From: Pseudomonadota bacterium
Lineage (GTDB): Bacteria > Pseudomonadota > Gammaproteobacteria > Xanthomonadales > Xanthomonadaceae
DNA length: 13,652 nucleotides
Assembly: GCA_023395465.1 (NCBI GenBank)
Contig: JAEWZE010000227.1
Span: 1 to 13,652 of the forward strand
Direction: 5' to 3'
Both the position numbers and the translations under genes were made by a program. Of this stretch, positions 6,386-13,652 are shown one piece after another. Every line of letters starts with the position of its first letter. Within the stretch, counting starts at the first letter, position 1. The notes beneath the pieces were generated by a model that was not told the DNA's origin, did no database searches, and saw only the letters and a list, made by a program, of their open reading frames with translations.

Positions 6386-7195
6386 ATGACCGATATCCCG
6401 ACGCAGAACCTGCTGATCGCGCTCGCAGTGACCACGGTGGCGGGTCTGTTCACCGGCTTCGGCAGCCTGCTGGTGTTCGCGTCGAAGGGACCCAATGCGC
6501 GCCTGCTCGCGTTCGGCCTGGCGTTCGCCGGCGGCGCGATGGTGTACGTCTCGCTGGGCGAGATCCTCGGCAAGTCGGTCGCCGCGTTCTCGGCGCAGTT
6601 CGGCGACAGGCTCGGCTTCACCTGGGGCACGCTGTCCTTCCTCGGCGGCGTGCTGCTGATTGTGACCATCGACCGCCTCATCCCCAACCCGCACGAACGG
6701 CTCGAGGTCGACGATCCCTACTTCCGCGAGCACAACCGGGACTACATCAAGCGCGTCGGCCTGCTGACCGCGATCGCGATCACCGCGCACAATTTCCCGG
6801 AAGGCCTGGCGACCTTCTTCGCCACCCTGGAGAACCCCGGGGTGGGCCTGCCGCTGGCCTTCGCGATCGCCATCCACAACATCCCCGAGGGCATCGCCAT
6901 CGCGGTGCCGGTGTACTTCGCGACCAACAACAGGACCTACGCCTTCATCGCCTGCCTGGTCTCGGGCCTGGCCGAGCCGATCGGCGCGATCATCGGCTAC
7001 GTCCTGCTGCGCCCGTTCCTGTCCGACGCGGTGTTCGGCGCGGTGTTCGGCCTGATCGCCGGGGTAATGGTGTTCCTGGCCCTGGACGAGCTGCTGCCGG
7101 CCGCCAAGCGCTACGCCAAGGGGCACGAGACCGTGTACGGCCTGGTCACCGGCATGGGCGCGCTGGCGATCAGCCTGGTGCTGTTCAAGTGGTGA
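6386..7195 (+). CDS. zupT: ZIP-family metal transporter, ZupT type
   Basis: ZIP proteins import zinc and sometimes iron or manganese across the cytoplasmic membrane. The 269-residue protein has about eight hydrophobic segments and the diagnostic metal-site motifs: HNFPEG (135-140) in transmembrane helix 4 and HNIPEG (164-169) in helix 5, with SGLAEP (193-198) and DELLP (234-238) further on. These match the ZupT/GufA branch, and the length agrees with ZupT (about 257-270). A hydrophilic loop with two His residues (103 and 116) separates helices 3 and 4, where ZIP proteins often hold a metal-binding loop. No strong Shine-Dalgarno precedes ATG 6386. No zinc-uptake-regulator palindrome is apparent upstream, so control by zinc is not shown. 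Exact metal preference cannot be read from the sequence. Confidence 0.92.
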   Translation: MTDIPTQNLLIALAVTTVAGLFTGFGSLLVFASKGPNARLLAFGLAFAGGAMVYVSLGEILGKSVAAFSAQFGDRLGFTWGTLSFLGGVLLIVTIDRLIPNPHERLEVDDPYFREHNRDYIKRVGLLTAIAITAHNFPEGLATFFATLENPGVGLPLAFAIAIHNIPEGIAIAVPVYFATNNRTYAFIACLVSGLAEPIGAIIGYVLLRPFLSDAVFGAVFGLIAGVMVFLALDELLPAAKRYAKGHETVYGLVTGMGALAISLVLFKW

Positions 7196-7261
7196 GTCGC
7201 GGCTAGCGGCGTCCGGTCCGGCTGGATCACACCATCGCGGGCGCCTGGTGGCGTTCGAACC

Positions 7262-7282
7262 CGCCGGTCCGGACGACCGGCG
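7262..7282. repeat. Hairpin between zupT and the DUF2306 gene
   Basis: Perfect 8-base arms CGCCGGTC (7262-7269) and GACCGGCG (7275-7282) enclose CGGAC. It lies 66 bp after the zupT stop and 47 bp before the next start. It has no T tract, so termination is uncertain; an operator for the downstream gene is the alternative. Confidence 0.4.
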
Positions 7283-7329
7283 ACGCCCGGTTGCGCAGGC
7301 TGCTCCCATCGACCCCGATGGAGAAGCCC

Positions 7330-8010
7330 ATGCGACCGCGCCTGTACGCCCTCGCCACGTCCCTGCCCCTGGCCCTGTTCTCGCTCGCCTGCGTGGCGAC
7401 CGCCGCCTATGCCTTCGCCTACCTGTTCATGGCGTACCGCAGCGGCGATCCCTTCGCCGCGCAGTTCGCGGTTTCGGGCGTGGACGTCCCGGCGCACTTC
7501 TTCGGCGCCGGGCTGGCGCTGCTGCTGGTGCCGCTGCAGCTGAGCCGGGGCGTGCGCCGGCGCTGGCCGGCGCTGCATCGCCTCGGCGGCTGGCTGTCGG
7601 CGGTGGCGATCCTGGTCGGCGGCGTCTCGGGGCTGTCGCTGGCCCAGCACGCCCAGGGCGGCTGGCCGAGCCGGGCCGGCTTCAGCCTGCTGTCGCTGCT
7701 GTGGCTGGGGGTGACCGCGAACGGCATCCGCCTGGCGGTGGTCGGCCAGATCGCCAGGCATCGGCGCTGGATGGCCTATTCGATGGCGCTGACCGCGGGC
7801 GCGGTGACCCTGCGGGTGATGCTGGCGCTGGGCACCGGCGTGTTCGGATGGCCGTTCATGCCGGTCTACGTGGGGACGGCGTGGGCCAGCTGGCTGTTCA
7901 ACCTGGCCCTGTGCGCGTGGCTGCTGCGCCTGCGCACGCCCCATGCGCTCAGCGTGGCGGCGCGTGGCGGCTCCGGTAGGCGCTGGGCGTCTGGCCAACC
8001 ATCCGCTTGA
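7330..8010 (+). CDS. DUF2306 multi-pass membrane protein
   Basis: The 226-residue product is an integral membrane protein with about six hydrophobic helices (roughly 8-33, 52-70, 84-106, 118-139, 150-168 and 178-200). Family features are HRLGGWL at 83-89 and HRRWMAYSMALT at 144-155 followed by GAVTLRV; these histidine/arginine motifs are typical of DUF2306, whose function is unknown. ATG 7330 is chosen over an earlier in-frame ATG (7318) and TTG (7291) because GGAG at 7320-7323 sits six bases upstream. The final 20 or so residues (hydrophilic, glycine/serine-rich) lie in the 62 bp that overlap the convergent regulator gene. Pairing with that regulator suggests, but does not prove, a linked role. 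Confidence 0.85.
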   Translation: MRPRLYALATSLPLALFSLACVATAAYAFAYLFMAYRSGDPFAAQFAVSGVDVPAHFFGAGLALLLVPLQLSRGVRRRWPALHRLGGWLSAVAILVGGVSGLSLAQHAQGGWPSRAGFSLLSLLWLGVTANGIRLAVVGQIARHRRWMAYSMALTAGAVTLRVMLALGTGVFGWPFMPVYVGTAWASWLFNLALCAWLLRLRTPHALSVAARGGSGRRWASGQPSA

Positions 8011-9031
8011 ACGCGGTGTTGAAGGTCGACTTGGAGGTGAAGCCGGCGTCGTAGGCGATCTCCAGGATGCCGCGCCGGTCGCTGGCGTCGGCCAGGCAGG
8101 CGCGGACCGCCTCGATCCGGTGCCGGTTCACGTATTCCCAGAAGTTGCCGCCCAGCCGGCGGTTGATCACCGCCGAGACCAGGTATTCGGGATAGCCGCT
8201 GCGTCGCGCGACCTGGGCGATGCCCAGCGCCGGCTCGCGATACAGGGCCTGCTCGGACATCAGCCGGGTCAGCCGCGCCTCGACCTCGTCGAAGCGCGGA
8301 TCGTCCCCGGCCTCGCCACCGGCCTCGGGCGCGGGCGCTGCCGCATCGCCGAGCGGCTCGGCGACCGGCGGCTGGCCGAGGCTGAACCAGCCGACCACGC
8401 AGACCCAGGCCGCGACCGCGGCATAGATCAGGACGTAGTCGACCCCGGGCAGCCGCGCCGTCGCGTGCAGGGCCGCGATGGCCCAGATCACGAACTGGCA
8501 GCCGCTCATCGCCGCGAGCCAGCGCAACGACAGGCGGTCGGCATCCGAGCGCCGGCCGCGCAGCCAGCGCCGGTAGCGGCGCACCTGCCAGGTGGCCGCA
8601 GCCAGATAGGACAGGGCGACCGAGAACAGCAGCGGGTCGAACCAGCGCCGGTGCCAGTCGCCGTCGGCCGACACCGGATCGCCCACCAGCCAGCGCCACG
8701 TCATCCACGCCAGCAGCAGGCCCAGCCAGACGCCATGCCACAGGTCGCGCAGGCGCGGCGCGCGCCCGCCCACCAGGGTGCGCACGTAGAGGAAGAACAG
8801 CGGCGCGTAGGCGAACGGCAGCAGTCGCGCCACCCGGTAGGCCGCGGCAAAGCCGGCGTCGGGCGCGGACATGTGCGCGGCCTTGAGCGCGAGATCCGCG
8901 GCGATGATCGCCAGCCACAGCGACAGCACCCGGTTGGCCGGGCCGTTCACCGGGCAGCGCCACAGCGCGGGCGCGAGCATCGCGGCCTGCACCGCGCCCA
9001 CCGCATACAGGAGGGTCCAGAAACTGGTCAC
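7949..9031 (-). CDS. Membrane-anchored AraC-family transcriptional regulator
   Basis: The 360-residue protein joins an N-terminal domain of about seven transmembrane helices (residues 3 to about 225, for example WTLLYAVGAVQAAML and YVLIYAAVAAWVCVVGW) to a C-terminal AraC/XylS DNA-binding domain. The latter has the first helix-turn-helix at about 271-321 (IAQVARRSGYPEYLVSAVIN) and the second from 322 (ILEIAYDAGFTSKSTFNTAFK), ending in the family signature FKRMVGQTPSAYR. It probably senses a membrane or periplasmic signal and acts on DNA from the inner membrane; the ligand is unknown. GTG 9031 is preferred: the longer frame would start at TTG 9082, inside the rpoH terminator. It converges on the DUF2306 gene with a 62-bp overlap and lies downstream of rpoH, separated by that terminator. 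Confidence 0.88.
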   Translation of the reverse strand: MTSFWTLLYAVGAVQAAMLAPALWRCPVNGPANRVLSLWLAIIAADLALKAAHMSAPDAGFAAAYRVARLLPFAYAPLFFLYVRTLVGGRAPRLRDLWHGVWLGLLLAWMTWRWLVGDPVSADGDWHRRWFDPLLFSVALSYLAAATWQVRRYRRWLRGRRSDADRLSLRWLAAMSGCQFVIWAIAALHATARLPGVDYVLIYAAVAAWVCVVGWFSLGQPPVAEPLGDAAAPAPEAGGEAGDDPRFDEVEARLTRLMSEQALYREPALGIAQVARRSGYPEYLVSAVINRRLGGNFWEYVNRHRIEAVRACLADASDRRGILEIAYDAGFTSKSTFNTAFKRMVGQTPSAYRSRHAPPR

Positions 9032-9075
9032 ATGGCAGCCGGGTCGAGCACCGCCGCACAGGGTACAGCGCGCAG

Positions 9076-9104
9076 AAAACAAAGCCCGGCGCAGGGCCGG
9101 GCTT
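9076..9104 (-). terminator. Intrinsic terminator of rpoH
   Basis: On the minus strand a perfect 9-bp stem (AAGCCCGGC / GCCGGGCTT, arms at 9096-9104 and 9082-9090, loop of 5) is followed by TGTTTTC. It begins 24 bp after the rpoH stop. Confidence 0.88.
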
Positions 9105-9128
9105 CGCGTGGTGCCGCAGGCGGTCCGG

Positions 9129-10007
<879 letters not shown>

Positions 10008-10021
10008 AGGGGCCTCATGTT

Positions 10022-10044
10022 AGCAGTCTGGATATTGGACTGCT
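10022..10044. repeat. Inverted repeat overlapping the rpoH -10 region
   Basis: AGCAGTC (10022-10028) and GACTGCT (10038-10044) are perfect 7-base arms with a 9-base centre. The right arm contains part of the proposed -10 (10035-10040), so a protein bound here could block the promoter; as RNA from an upstream start it would form a hairpin just ahead of the ribosome site. Confidence 0.5.
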
Positions 10045-10062
10045 CGGTACAGGAAAAGTTCC
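10035..10062 (-). promoter_or_regulatory. Putative sigma-E (ECF) promoter of rpoH
   Basis: Minus-strand GGAACTT (10056-10062) is followed by exactly 15 bases and GTCCAA (10035-10040). E. coli sigma-E promoters have GGAACTT, about 15-16 bases, then GTCTAA/GTCAAA-like boxes. The predicted start (about 10028) leaves a leader of about 21 bases. E. coli rpoH is known to have a sigma-E promoter. Confidence 0.6.
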
Positions 10063-10190
10063 CGCACTTCGTATACATCGCGGAATGCCACGCTCCCGAA
10101 CGGCCGGACCATGAATCCGCGTCGCCAGACTAGCACTCCCGCGGCGGCGTGACTGAACCGCAGGCGGAACGCTCCGGACGGTGCGAGCCC

Positions 10191-10955
10191 TCAATCGGCG
10201 CCGGGGCCGCCATCGTGCAGCATGGCCTCGACCTGCGCACGCGGCGGCAGCGACCAGTCGATCGGCGTTTGCCCCCGTCGCTGCAGGTAATCGTTGGCCG
10301 CGGTGAAATGCCCGCAGCCGAAAAAGCCCCGGTAGGCCGACAGCGGCGAGGGGTGCGGCGCCTTCAGCACGCGGTGCCGGCGCGCGTCGATCACCTTGCC
10401 CTTGGCCTGCGCGTAGCTGCCCCAGAGCAGGAACACCAGGCCTTCGCGCTCGCGGGCAAGGGTTTCGATCACGTGGTCGGTGAAGCCTTCCCAGCCCTTG
10501 CCCTGATGGCTGCCGGCCTTGCCTTCCTCGACGGTCAGCACCGAGTTCAGCAGCAGCACGCCCTGCCTTGCCCACGGCAGCAGGCAGCCGTGCTCCGGGC
10601 GCGGCAGGCCGAGCTCGTCGCCGATTTCCTTGAAGATGTTTTCCAGCGACGGCGGCGCCGGCACGCCGGGCAGCACCGAAAAGCACAGGCCATGTGCCTG
10701 GCCGGCGCCGTGGTACGGGTCCTGGCCGAGGATCACCACCTTCGCCGCATCGAATGGGGTGGCGTCGAAGGCCGCGAAAATGCGCCGCCCGGGCGGGAAG
10801 ATCCGCGCACCGGCCGCCTTGCGCTGGCGCAGGAAGGCCGACAGCGCGCGCATCTCCGGCCGCAACAGCCAGTCGCCGACCTTCGCCTTCCACGAGGCTT
10901 CGAGCGCGACTTTCGGCGCGTCGGCGCCGCCGGGCATGTCGGCCGGATCGGTCAC
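10191..10955 (-). CDS. ung: Uracil-DNA glycosylase, family 1
   Basis: Ung removes uracil from DNA, the first step of base-excision repair. The 254-residue product (E. coli 229) holds the water-activating motif GQDPYHG (77-83, catalytic D79), the GVLLLNSVLTV segment (N137 for uracil contact), and the DNA-intercalation loop HPSPLS (201-206, with H201) followed by AYRGFFGCGHF. It is a complete family 1 enzyme. The chosen GTG start at 10955 shares a GTGA overlap with the stop of the upstream response regulator, which suggests translational coupling. An ATG at 10937 would shorten it by six residues; both lie before conserved sequence and neither has a clear ribosome site. The C terminus ends 183 bp before rpoH. 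Confidence 0.97.
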   Translation of the reverse strand: MTDPADMPGGADAPKVALEASWKAKVGDWLLRPEMRALSAFLRQRKAAGARIFPPGRRIFAAFDATPFDAAKVVILGQDPYHGAGQAHGLCFSVLPGVPAPPSLENIFKEIGDELGLPRPEHGCLLPWARQGVLLLNSVLTVEEGKAGSHQGKGWEGFTDHVIETLAREREGLVFLLWGSYAQAKGKVIDARRHRVLKAPHPSPLSAYRGFFGCGHFTAANDYLQRRGQTPIDWSLPPRAQVEAMLHDGGPGAD

Positions 10956-11800
10956 AGCACGACCGGTCGCGCATCCAGCCGCGCCAATCGAAGCTGGAAC
11001 AGCACCTTGGTGATCAACAGGCGCTCCTCGATCGGCTTGATCACCAGGTCGTTGGCGCCGGCCTTGAGCAGTTCGGACTGGTTGAGCGGGTTGCTGTCGC
11101 CGGTCATCACCAGCACCGGCATGCGCCGCTTGCCGTAGCCGAAATCCACGCGGATGCGCTGCACCACGTCGCGCCCGCTGAGCTCGCCCTTGAGCGTCAC
11201 GTCGGTCAACACCAGGTCGGTGCGCGGGGTGATCCGGCCGAGCGATTCGGCGGTCAGCCGGGCGAAGGCATCCTCGGCGGTCAGCACGTGCACCACGTGC
11301 AGGCCGTGGCGCTCGAGCATGCGCCGGGTGGCTTCGGCCACCACGCGGCTGTCCTCCACGTACAGCACGGTGGCGTCGGCCACCGGCTGCGGCTGCACGT
11401 AGCCGCGGATGAACGCGGCCAGCGCCTCGTGGCCGAGCGACTTGTCGAAGTAATCGGTGACGTACTCGGTGAAACGGCGCTCGACCAGGTTCTGCTGCAC
11501 GTCGCCGGACACCACGATGACCGGCACATAGGCCTGGCCGGCCGCCTCGCGCACGCTGCGCGCCAGTTCCATGCCGTCGCCGTCCGGCAGCGCCAGCGCG
11601 GTGGTGACCAGATGCACGGGGCCGGATTCGAGCGCGGCGCGCGCCTCGGCAATGGTCGGGCAGCCGAGCACTTCGACCCCCGGCAGTTCGCGGGTCAGCA
11701 CGTCGGCAATCAGCTTGCGTACCAATTTGGAGCCGTCCACCACCATGACCCGCGGGGCATCGCTGATCAGGTGCTTGAGTTCGTGGCTGCTGTCGGCCAT
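10952..11800 (-). CDS. Tandem-receiver response regulator, first receiver degenerate
   Basis: The 282-residue protein consists of two CheY-like receiver domains and no DNA-binding or enzymatic output domain. Receiver 2 (about 143-270) is intact: acidic pair E149/D150, phosphoacceptor D200 (LVLTDVTLKG), T233 and K255. Receiver 1 (about 17-135) keeps D22 and K120 but has glycine at the second acidic position (VDGSK, G23) and alanine (A68) where the phosphorylated Asp should be, four residues before P72 in LALPDGDG. It is probably not phosphorylated and may serve dimerisation or partner binding. ATG 11800 lies 15 bp after the ftsX stop; the end overlaps the ung start by 4 bp. No histidine kinase is in the window. 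Function is likely signalling by protein contact; a link to division is inferred only from the operon. Confidence 0.88.
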   Translation of the reverse strand: MADSSHELKHLISDAPRVMVVDGSKLVRKLIADVLTRELPGVEVLGCPTIAEARAALESGPVHLVTTALALPDGDGMELARSVREAAGQAYVPVIVVSGDVQQNLVERRFTEYVTDYFDKSLGHEALAAFIRGYVQPQPVADATVLYVEDSRVVAEATRRMLERHGLHVVHVLTAEDAFARLTAESLGRITPRTDLVLTDVTLKGELSGRDVVQRIRVDFGYGKRRMPVLVMTGDSNPLNQSELLKAGANDLVIKPIEERLLITKVLFQLRLARLDARPVVL

Positions 11801-11815
11801 GTCCGTGCGTCCGCC

Positions 11816-12763
11816 TCAGGTCTCCGTCGGCCGAGTCTGGCGCAGGAAATGCCCCGTCACCAGCCCGGCGCCCAGCCAGCCCAGCAACGTCGTGCCCAAC
11901 AGCACGAGGCCGGCACGGCCGACGTCCAGACCCGACAACACGAAATGGCCGCCGTAGCTGGCCGACAAGGCCGACAAGGGCCCGCGCAGCGCCAGCCCGC
12001 ACGCCACCAGCAGGCCCAGCGCGATGGCGCCGGCGGCCAGCCCATACCACGCGCCCAGATACAGGAACGGACGGCGGATGAAGCCGTCGCTGGCGCCAAG
12101 CAGTTGCAGCACGCCGATTTCCTCGCGCCGCGACTGGATGTCCAGGCGCACGGTATTGCCCACCACCAGCAGCGCCCCCAGGCCGAGCAGCAAGGCCAGC
12201 ACCTGCACCAGCCGCGTGCCGAACCGCAGCCAGCCGTCCAGCCGCTGCCGCCACTGCGCGTCGCGGCGGACCACGTCCACCTGCGGCATGCCCTGCAGGG
12301 AGGTGGCCAGCAAGGCGTCGTCGCCCTTCGGGGTGACCACCAGCAGGCTTGGCAGAGGATTCTCGCCGAGCGCGTCGATGGCCTCGGCCAGGCCGCCGCG
12401 TTCGCGCAATTCGGCCAGCCCCTCGTCCGGCGTGCGCACCAGGATGCCGGCCACGTCGCCGCGCTTGCGCAGGCCCTCGGCCAGCGTGCGGGCCACCGCC
12501 ACGTCGATGTCCGGCTTGAGGAACACGTCGATGTCCCGGGACTGCTGGACCGTGCCGGCCAGCCGCGACAGGTTGTCCAGCACCACCGACAGGCCCAGCG
12601 GCAAGGCCAGTGCCAGCGCCATCACCAGCACGGTCAACAGCGTTGCCCACGGCTTGCGCAACGCGCGGCCGAGGCTGAAGGCGATGCTGTGCAGGTGATG
12701 GCCCCACCACACTCCCAGCCGCGAAGGGGCGGGAGCGGGACCGGCGGCGGGCTTGCGGCTCAT
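11816..12763 (-). CDS. ftsX: Cell division protein FtsX
   Basis: FtsX is the membrane partner of the FtsE ATPase; the complex at the division ring activates periplasmic peptidoglycan hydrolysis (through EnvC-type adaptors in E. coli) and promotes divisome assembly. The 315-residue product has the expected four-helix layout: a cytoplasmic proline/alanine-rich N terminus, helix 1 at about 39-62, a large periplasmic domain at 63-183 (beginning with the DIDVFLKPD segment), and helices at about 184-203, 234-258 and 283-305. The conserved cytoplasmic loop RREEIGVLQLLGAS (212-225), typical of FtsX-like permeases, is present. The ATG at 12763 overlaps the ftsE stop (ATGA), so translation is probably coupled. 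The N-terminal tail (AAGPAPAP) is low complexity. Confidence 0.96.
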   Translation of the reverse strand: MSRKPAAGPAPAPSRLGVWWGHHLHSIAFSLGRALRKPWATLLTVLVMALALALPLGLSVVLDNLSRLAGTVQQSRDIDVFLKPDIDVAVARTLAEGLRKRGDVAGILVRTPDEGLAELRERGGLAEAIDALGENPLPSLLVVTPKGDDALLATSLQGMPQVDVVRRDAQWRQRLDGWLRFGTRLVQVLALLLGLGALLVVGNTVRLDIQSRREEIGVLQLLGASDGFIRRPFLYLGAWYGLAAGAIALGLLVACGLALRGPLSALSASYGGHFVLSGLDVGRAGLVLLGTTLLGWLGAGLVTGHFLRQTRPTET

Positions 12764-13446
12764 TCGGCCAGGTCCTCGGGGCGGATGTCGTCGGCCAGGC
12801 GGCCTTGGTCGAGGATCAACACGCGCTTGCGCATGCGCTTGATCAGCGCCAGGTCATGGCTGGCCACCAGCACGCTGGTGCCGCGTGCAGGCAACGAGGC
12901 GAACAATTCCATGATCTCCGCCGCCAGTGTCGGGTCGAGGTTGCCGGTCGGCTCGTCGGCAATCAGCAGAGGCGGCTCGGCGACGATCGCGCGGGCGATG
13001 CCCACGCGCTGCTGCTCGCCGGCCGACAGCTGCGAAGGCAAGGCTTTTTCGCGCGCACCCAGCCCCATCCGGTCCAGCGCCGCGCGCACGCGCTTGCCGA
13101 TCTCGGCCCGGCGCGTGCCGCGCAGGATCAGCGGCAGGGCGACGTTCTCGGCGATGCTGCGGTCCATCAGCAGGCGGTGGTCCTGATAGACCACGCCCAC
13201 GCTGCGCCGGTGCAGCGCCACTTGGCTGCCGCGCACCTTCAACAGGTTGCGCTCGCCGAACACCACCGCACCGCGGCTGGGCCGCTCGGTCAGCTGGATC
13301 AGCCGCAGCAAGGTGCTCTTGCCGGCACCGGAATGGCCGGTGACGAACAGCATCTCGCCCTCGGCCACCTCGAAGCCGACCTCGGTCAAGGCTTCGTGGC
13401 CGCCGGGATACAGCTTGCTGACGTTGTCGAATCGCAGAAGGCTCAT
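12760..13446 (-). CDS. ftsE: Cell division ATP-binding protein FtsE
   Basis: FtsE is the ABC-type ATPase of the FtsEX complex and couples ATP hydrolysis to control of septal peptidoglycan hydrolases. The 228-residue protein has Walker A GHSGAGKST (37-45, K43), Q-loop Q88 (YQD), signature LSAGEQQ (140-146), Walker B LLIADEP (D164, E165) and switch H197 (ASHD). The size is that of typical FtsE (about 222). The ATG at 13446 gives the standard start MSLLRFDNVSKLYPGG. Upstream, minus-strand CATAAT (about 13457-13462) could serve as a -10, but the gene is only 32 bp from the preceding coding end and may be read from that promoter. It begins the ftsE-ftsX-regulator-ung run. Confidence 0.97.
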   Translation of the reverse strand: MSLLRFDNVSKLYPGGHEALTEVGFEVAEGEMLFVTGHSGAGKSTLLRLIQLTERPSRGAVVFGERNLLKVRGSQVALHRRSVGVVYQDHRLLMDRSIAENVALPLILRGTRRAEIGKRVRAALDRMGLGAREKALPSQLSAGEQQRVGIARAIVAEPPLLIADEPTGNLDPTLAAEIMELFASLPARGTSVLVASHDLALIKRMRKRVLILDQGRLADDIRPEDLAE

Positions 13447-13478
13447 GGCATCGGATTATGCCGGACGCCGACGCGCAC

Positions 13479-13652
13479 TCAGCCGCCGGACACCAGCGAC
13501 TTGATCCGGCGGCCGAGGCGGGACAGGAAGGATTCGCCCGAACCGGCCGGCGCCGGCGTGGCCACCTTGATGGCCGGCACCTGGGTCGGATGCGGCGGCG
13601 CACCGGCCGCCTGCTGGGCAGGCGCAGCATTGCCGCCTTCCCCGCCCTCGAG
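13479..13652 (-). CDS. C-terminal tail of an unidentified gene, cut by window edge
   Basis: A minus-strand frame of 57 residues reads from the right edge to TGA at 13479-13481. It is a low-complexity Ala/Pro/Gly linker (AAPAQQAAGAPPHP, VPAIKVATPAPAGSGES) ending in an amphipathic basic helix, FLSRLGRRIKSLVSGG. Such a tail fits the disordered C terminus of a larger protein; the basic helix could bind RNA, membrane or a partner. A DEAD-box RNA helicase of the RhlB type with its usual disordered tail is one guess from memory of xanthomonad gene order, not established here. It lies 32 bp upstream of ftsE in the same direction, so co-transcription is likely. Confidence 0.6.
   Translation of the reverse strand, partial: LEGGEGGNAAPAQQAAGAPPHPTQVPAIKVATPAPAGSGESFLSRLGRRIKSLVSGG

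Larger units (their letters stand above)
10008..10190. other. Spacer between ung and rpoH
   Basis: Besides the sigma-E-like promoter and the inverted repeat, this 183-bp spacer has no convincing stem plus T-run after ung. A TGTATAC at about 10070-10076 on the minus strand resembles an extended -10, but has no good -35; it may be a second rpoH promoter. Confidence 0.35.

Noticed and set aside
9032..9082. Upstream TTG start (9082) for the AraC-type regulator
   Set aside because: It would place the start inside the rpoH terminator stem and add a cysteine-rich stretch unlike the family; GTG 9031 starts directly at the first membrane helix.
10191..12710. One 839-codon minus-strand frame, apparently a giant protein ending in Ung
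   Set aside because: Only the last 254 codons look like protein (Ung). The rest is an out-of-frame reading of ftsX and the response regulator, which have their own starts and stops.
10694..13186. Plus-strand open frame of 830 codons across ung, the regulator, ftsX and ftsE
   Set aside because: It is antisense to four clear genes and has the His/Gln/Arg-rich composition of a shadow frame.

Overview
The window is a high-GC chromosomal segment from a gammaproteobacterium. Gene content and protein style point to the Xanthomonadaceae/Lysobacteraceae (Lysobacter, Luteimonas or Xanthomonas relatives): an ftsE-ftsX-response regulator-ung block beside rpoH, a NYN/LOTUS gene next to priA, alanine- and arginine-rich proteins, weak Shine-Dalgarno sites and GCTANNNT -10 boxes close to starts. 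This placement is inference from the sequence alone. I see no insertion sequence, prophage, CRISPR array, tRNA or rRNA.

Layout. At 1-273 (-) lies the N-terminal part of an unrecognised protein, cut by the window edge. At 274-737 is a 464-bp gene-free region with an AT-rich island (about 453-535), a T7-loop palindrome and two perfect consensus DnaA boxes facing each other (591-615). Then come priA (738-2981, +), a convergent NYN/LOTUS protein (2975-3766, -), transaldolase (3903-4850, +), type II NADH dehydrogenase (5035-6303, +), a ZIP-family metal transporter (6386-7195, +) and a DUF2306 membrane protein (7330-8010, +). A membrane-anchored AraC-type regulator (7949-9031, -) converges on the DUF2306 gene with a 62-bp overlap.

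From 9076 to the right end everything is on the minus strand. In transcription order: the tail of an unidentified gene (13479-13652), ftsE, ftsX, a two-receiver response regulator, ung, then rpoH ending in a clear intrinsic terminator (9076-9104). ftsE/ftsX share an ATGA overlap, ftsX and the regulator are 15 bp apart, and the regulator/ung pair shares a GTGA overlap, so ftsE through ung look like one operon. rpoH is 183 bp beyond ung and has its own sigma-E-type promoter.

Functionally this is mostly a housekeeping neighbourhood: replication restart (PriA), base-excision repair (Ung), division-site peptidoglycan control (FtsEX), heat-shock sigma factor (RpoH), central carbon metabolism (Tal) and respiration (Ndh). 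The parts most worth checking are the DnaA-box palindrome upstream of priA, the degenerate first receiver domain of the regulator in the ftsEX operon, and the sigma-E-like rpoH promoter whose -10 lies in an inverted repeat. I found no convincing new multi-gene system.
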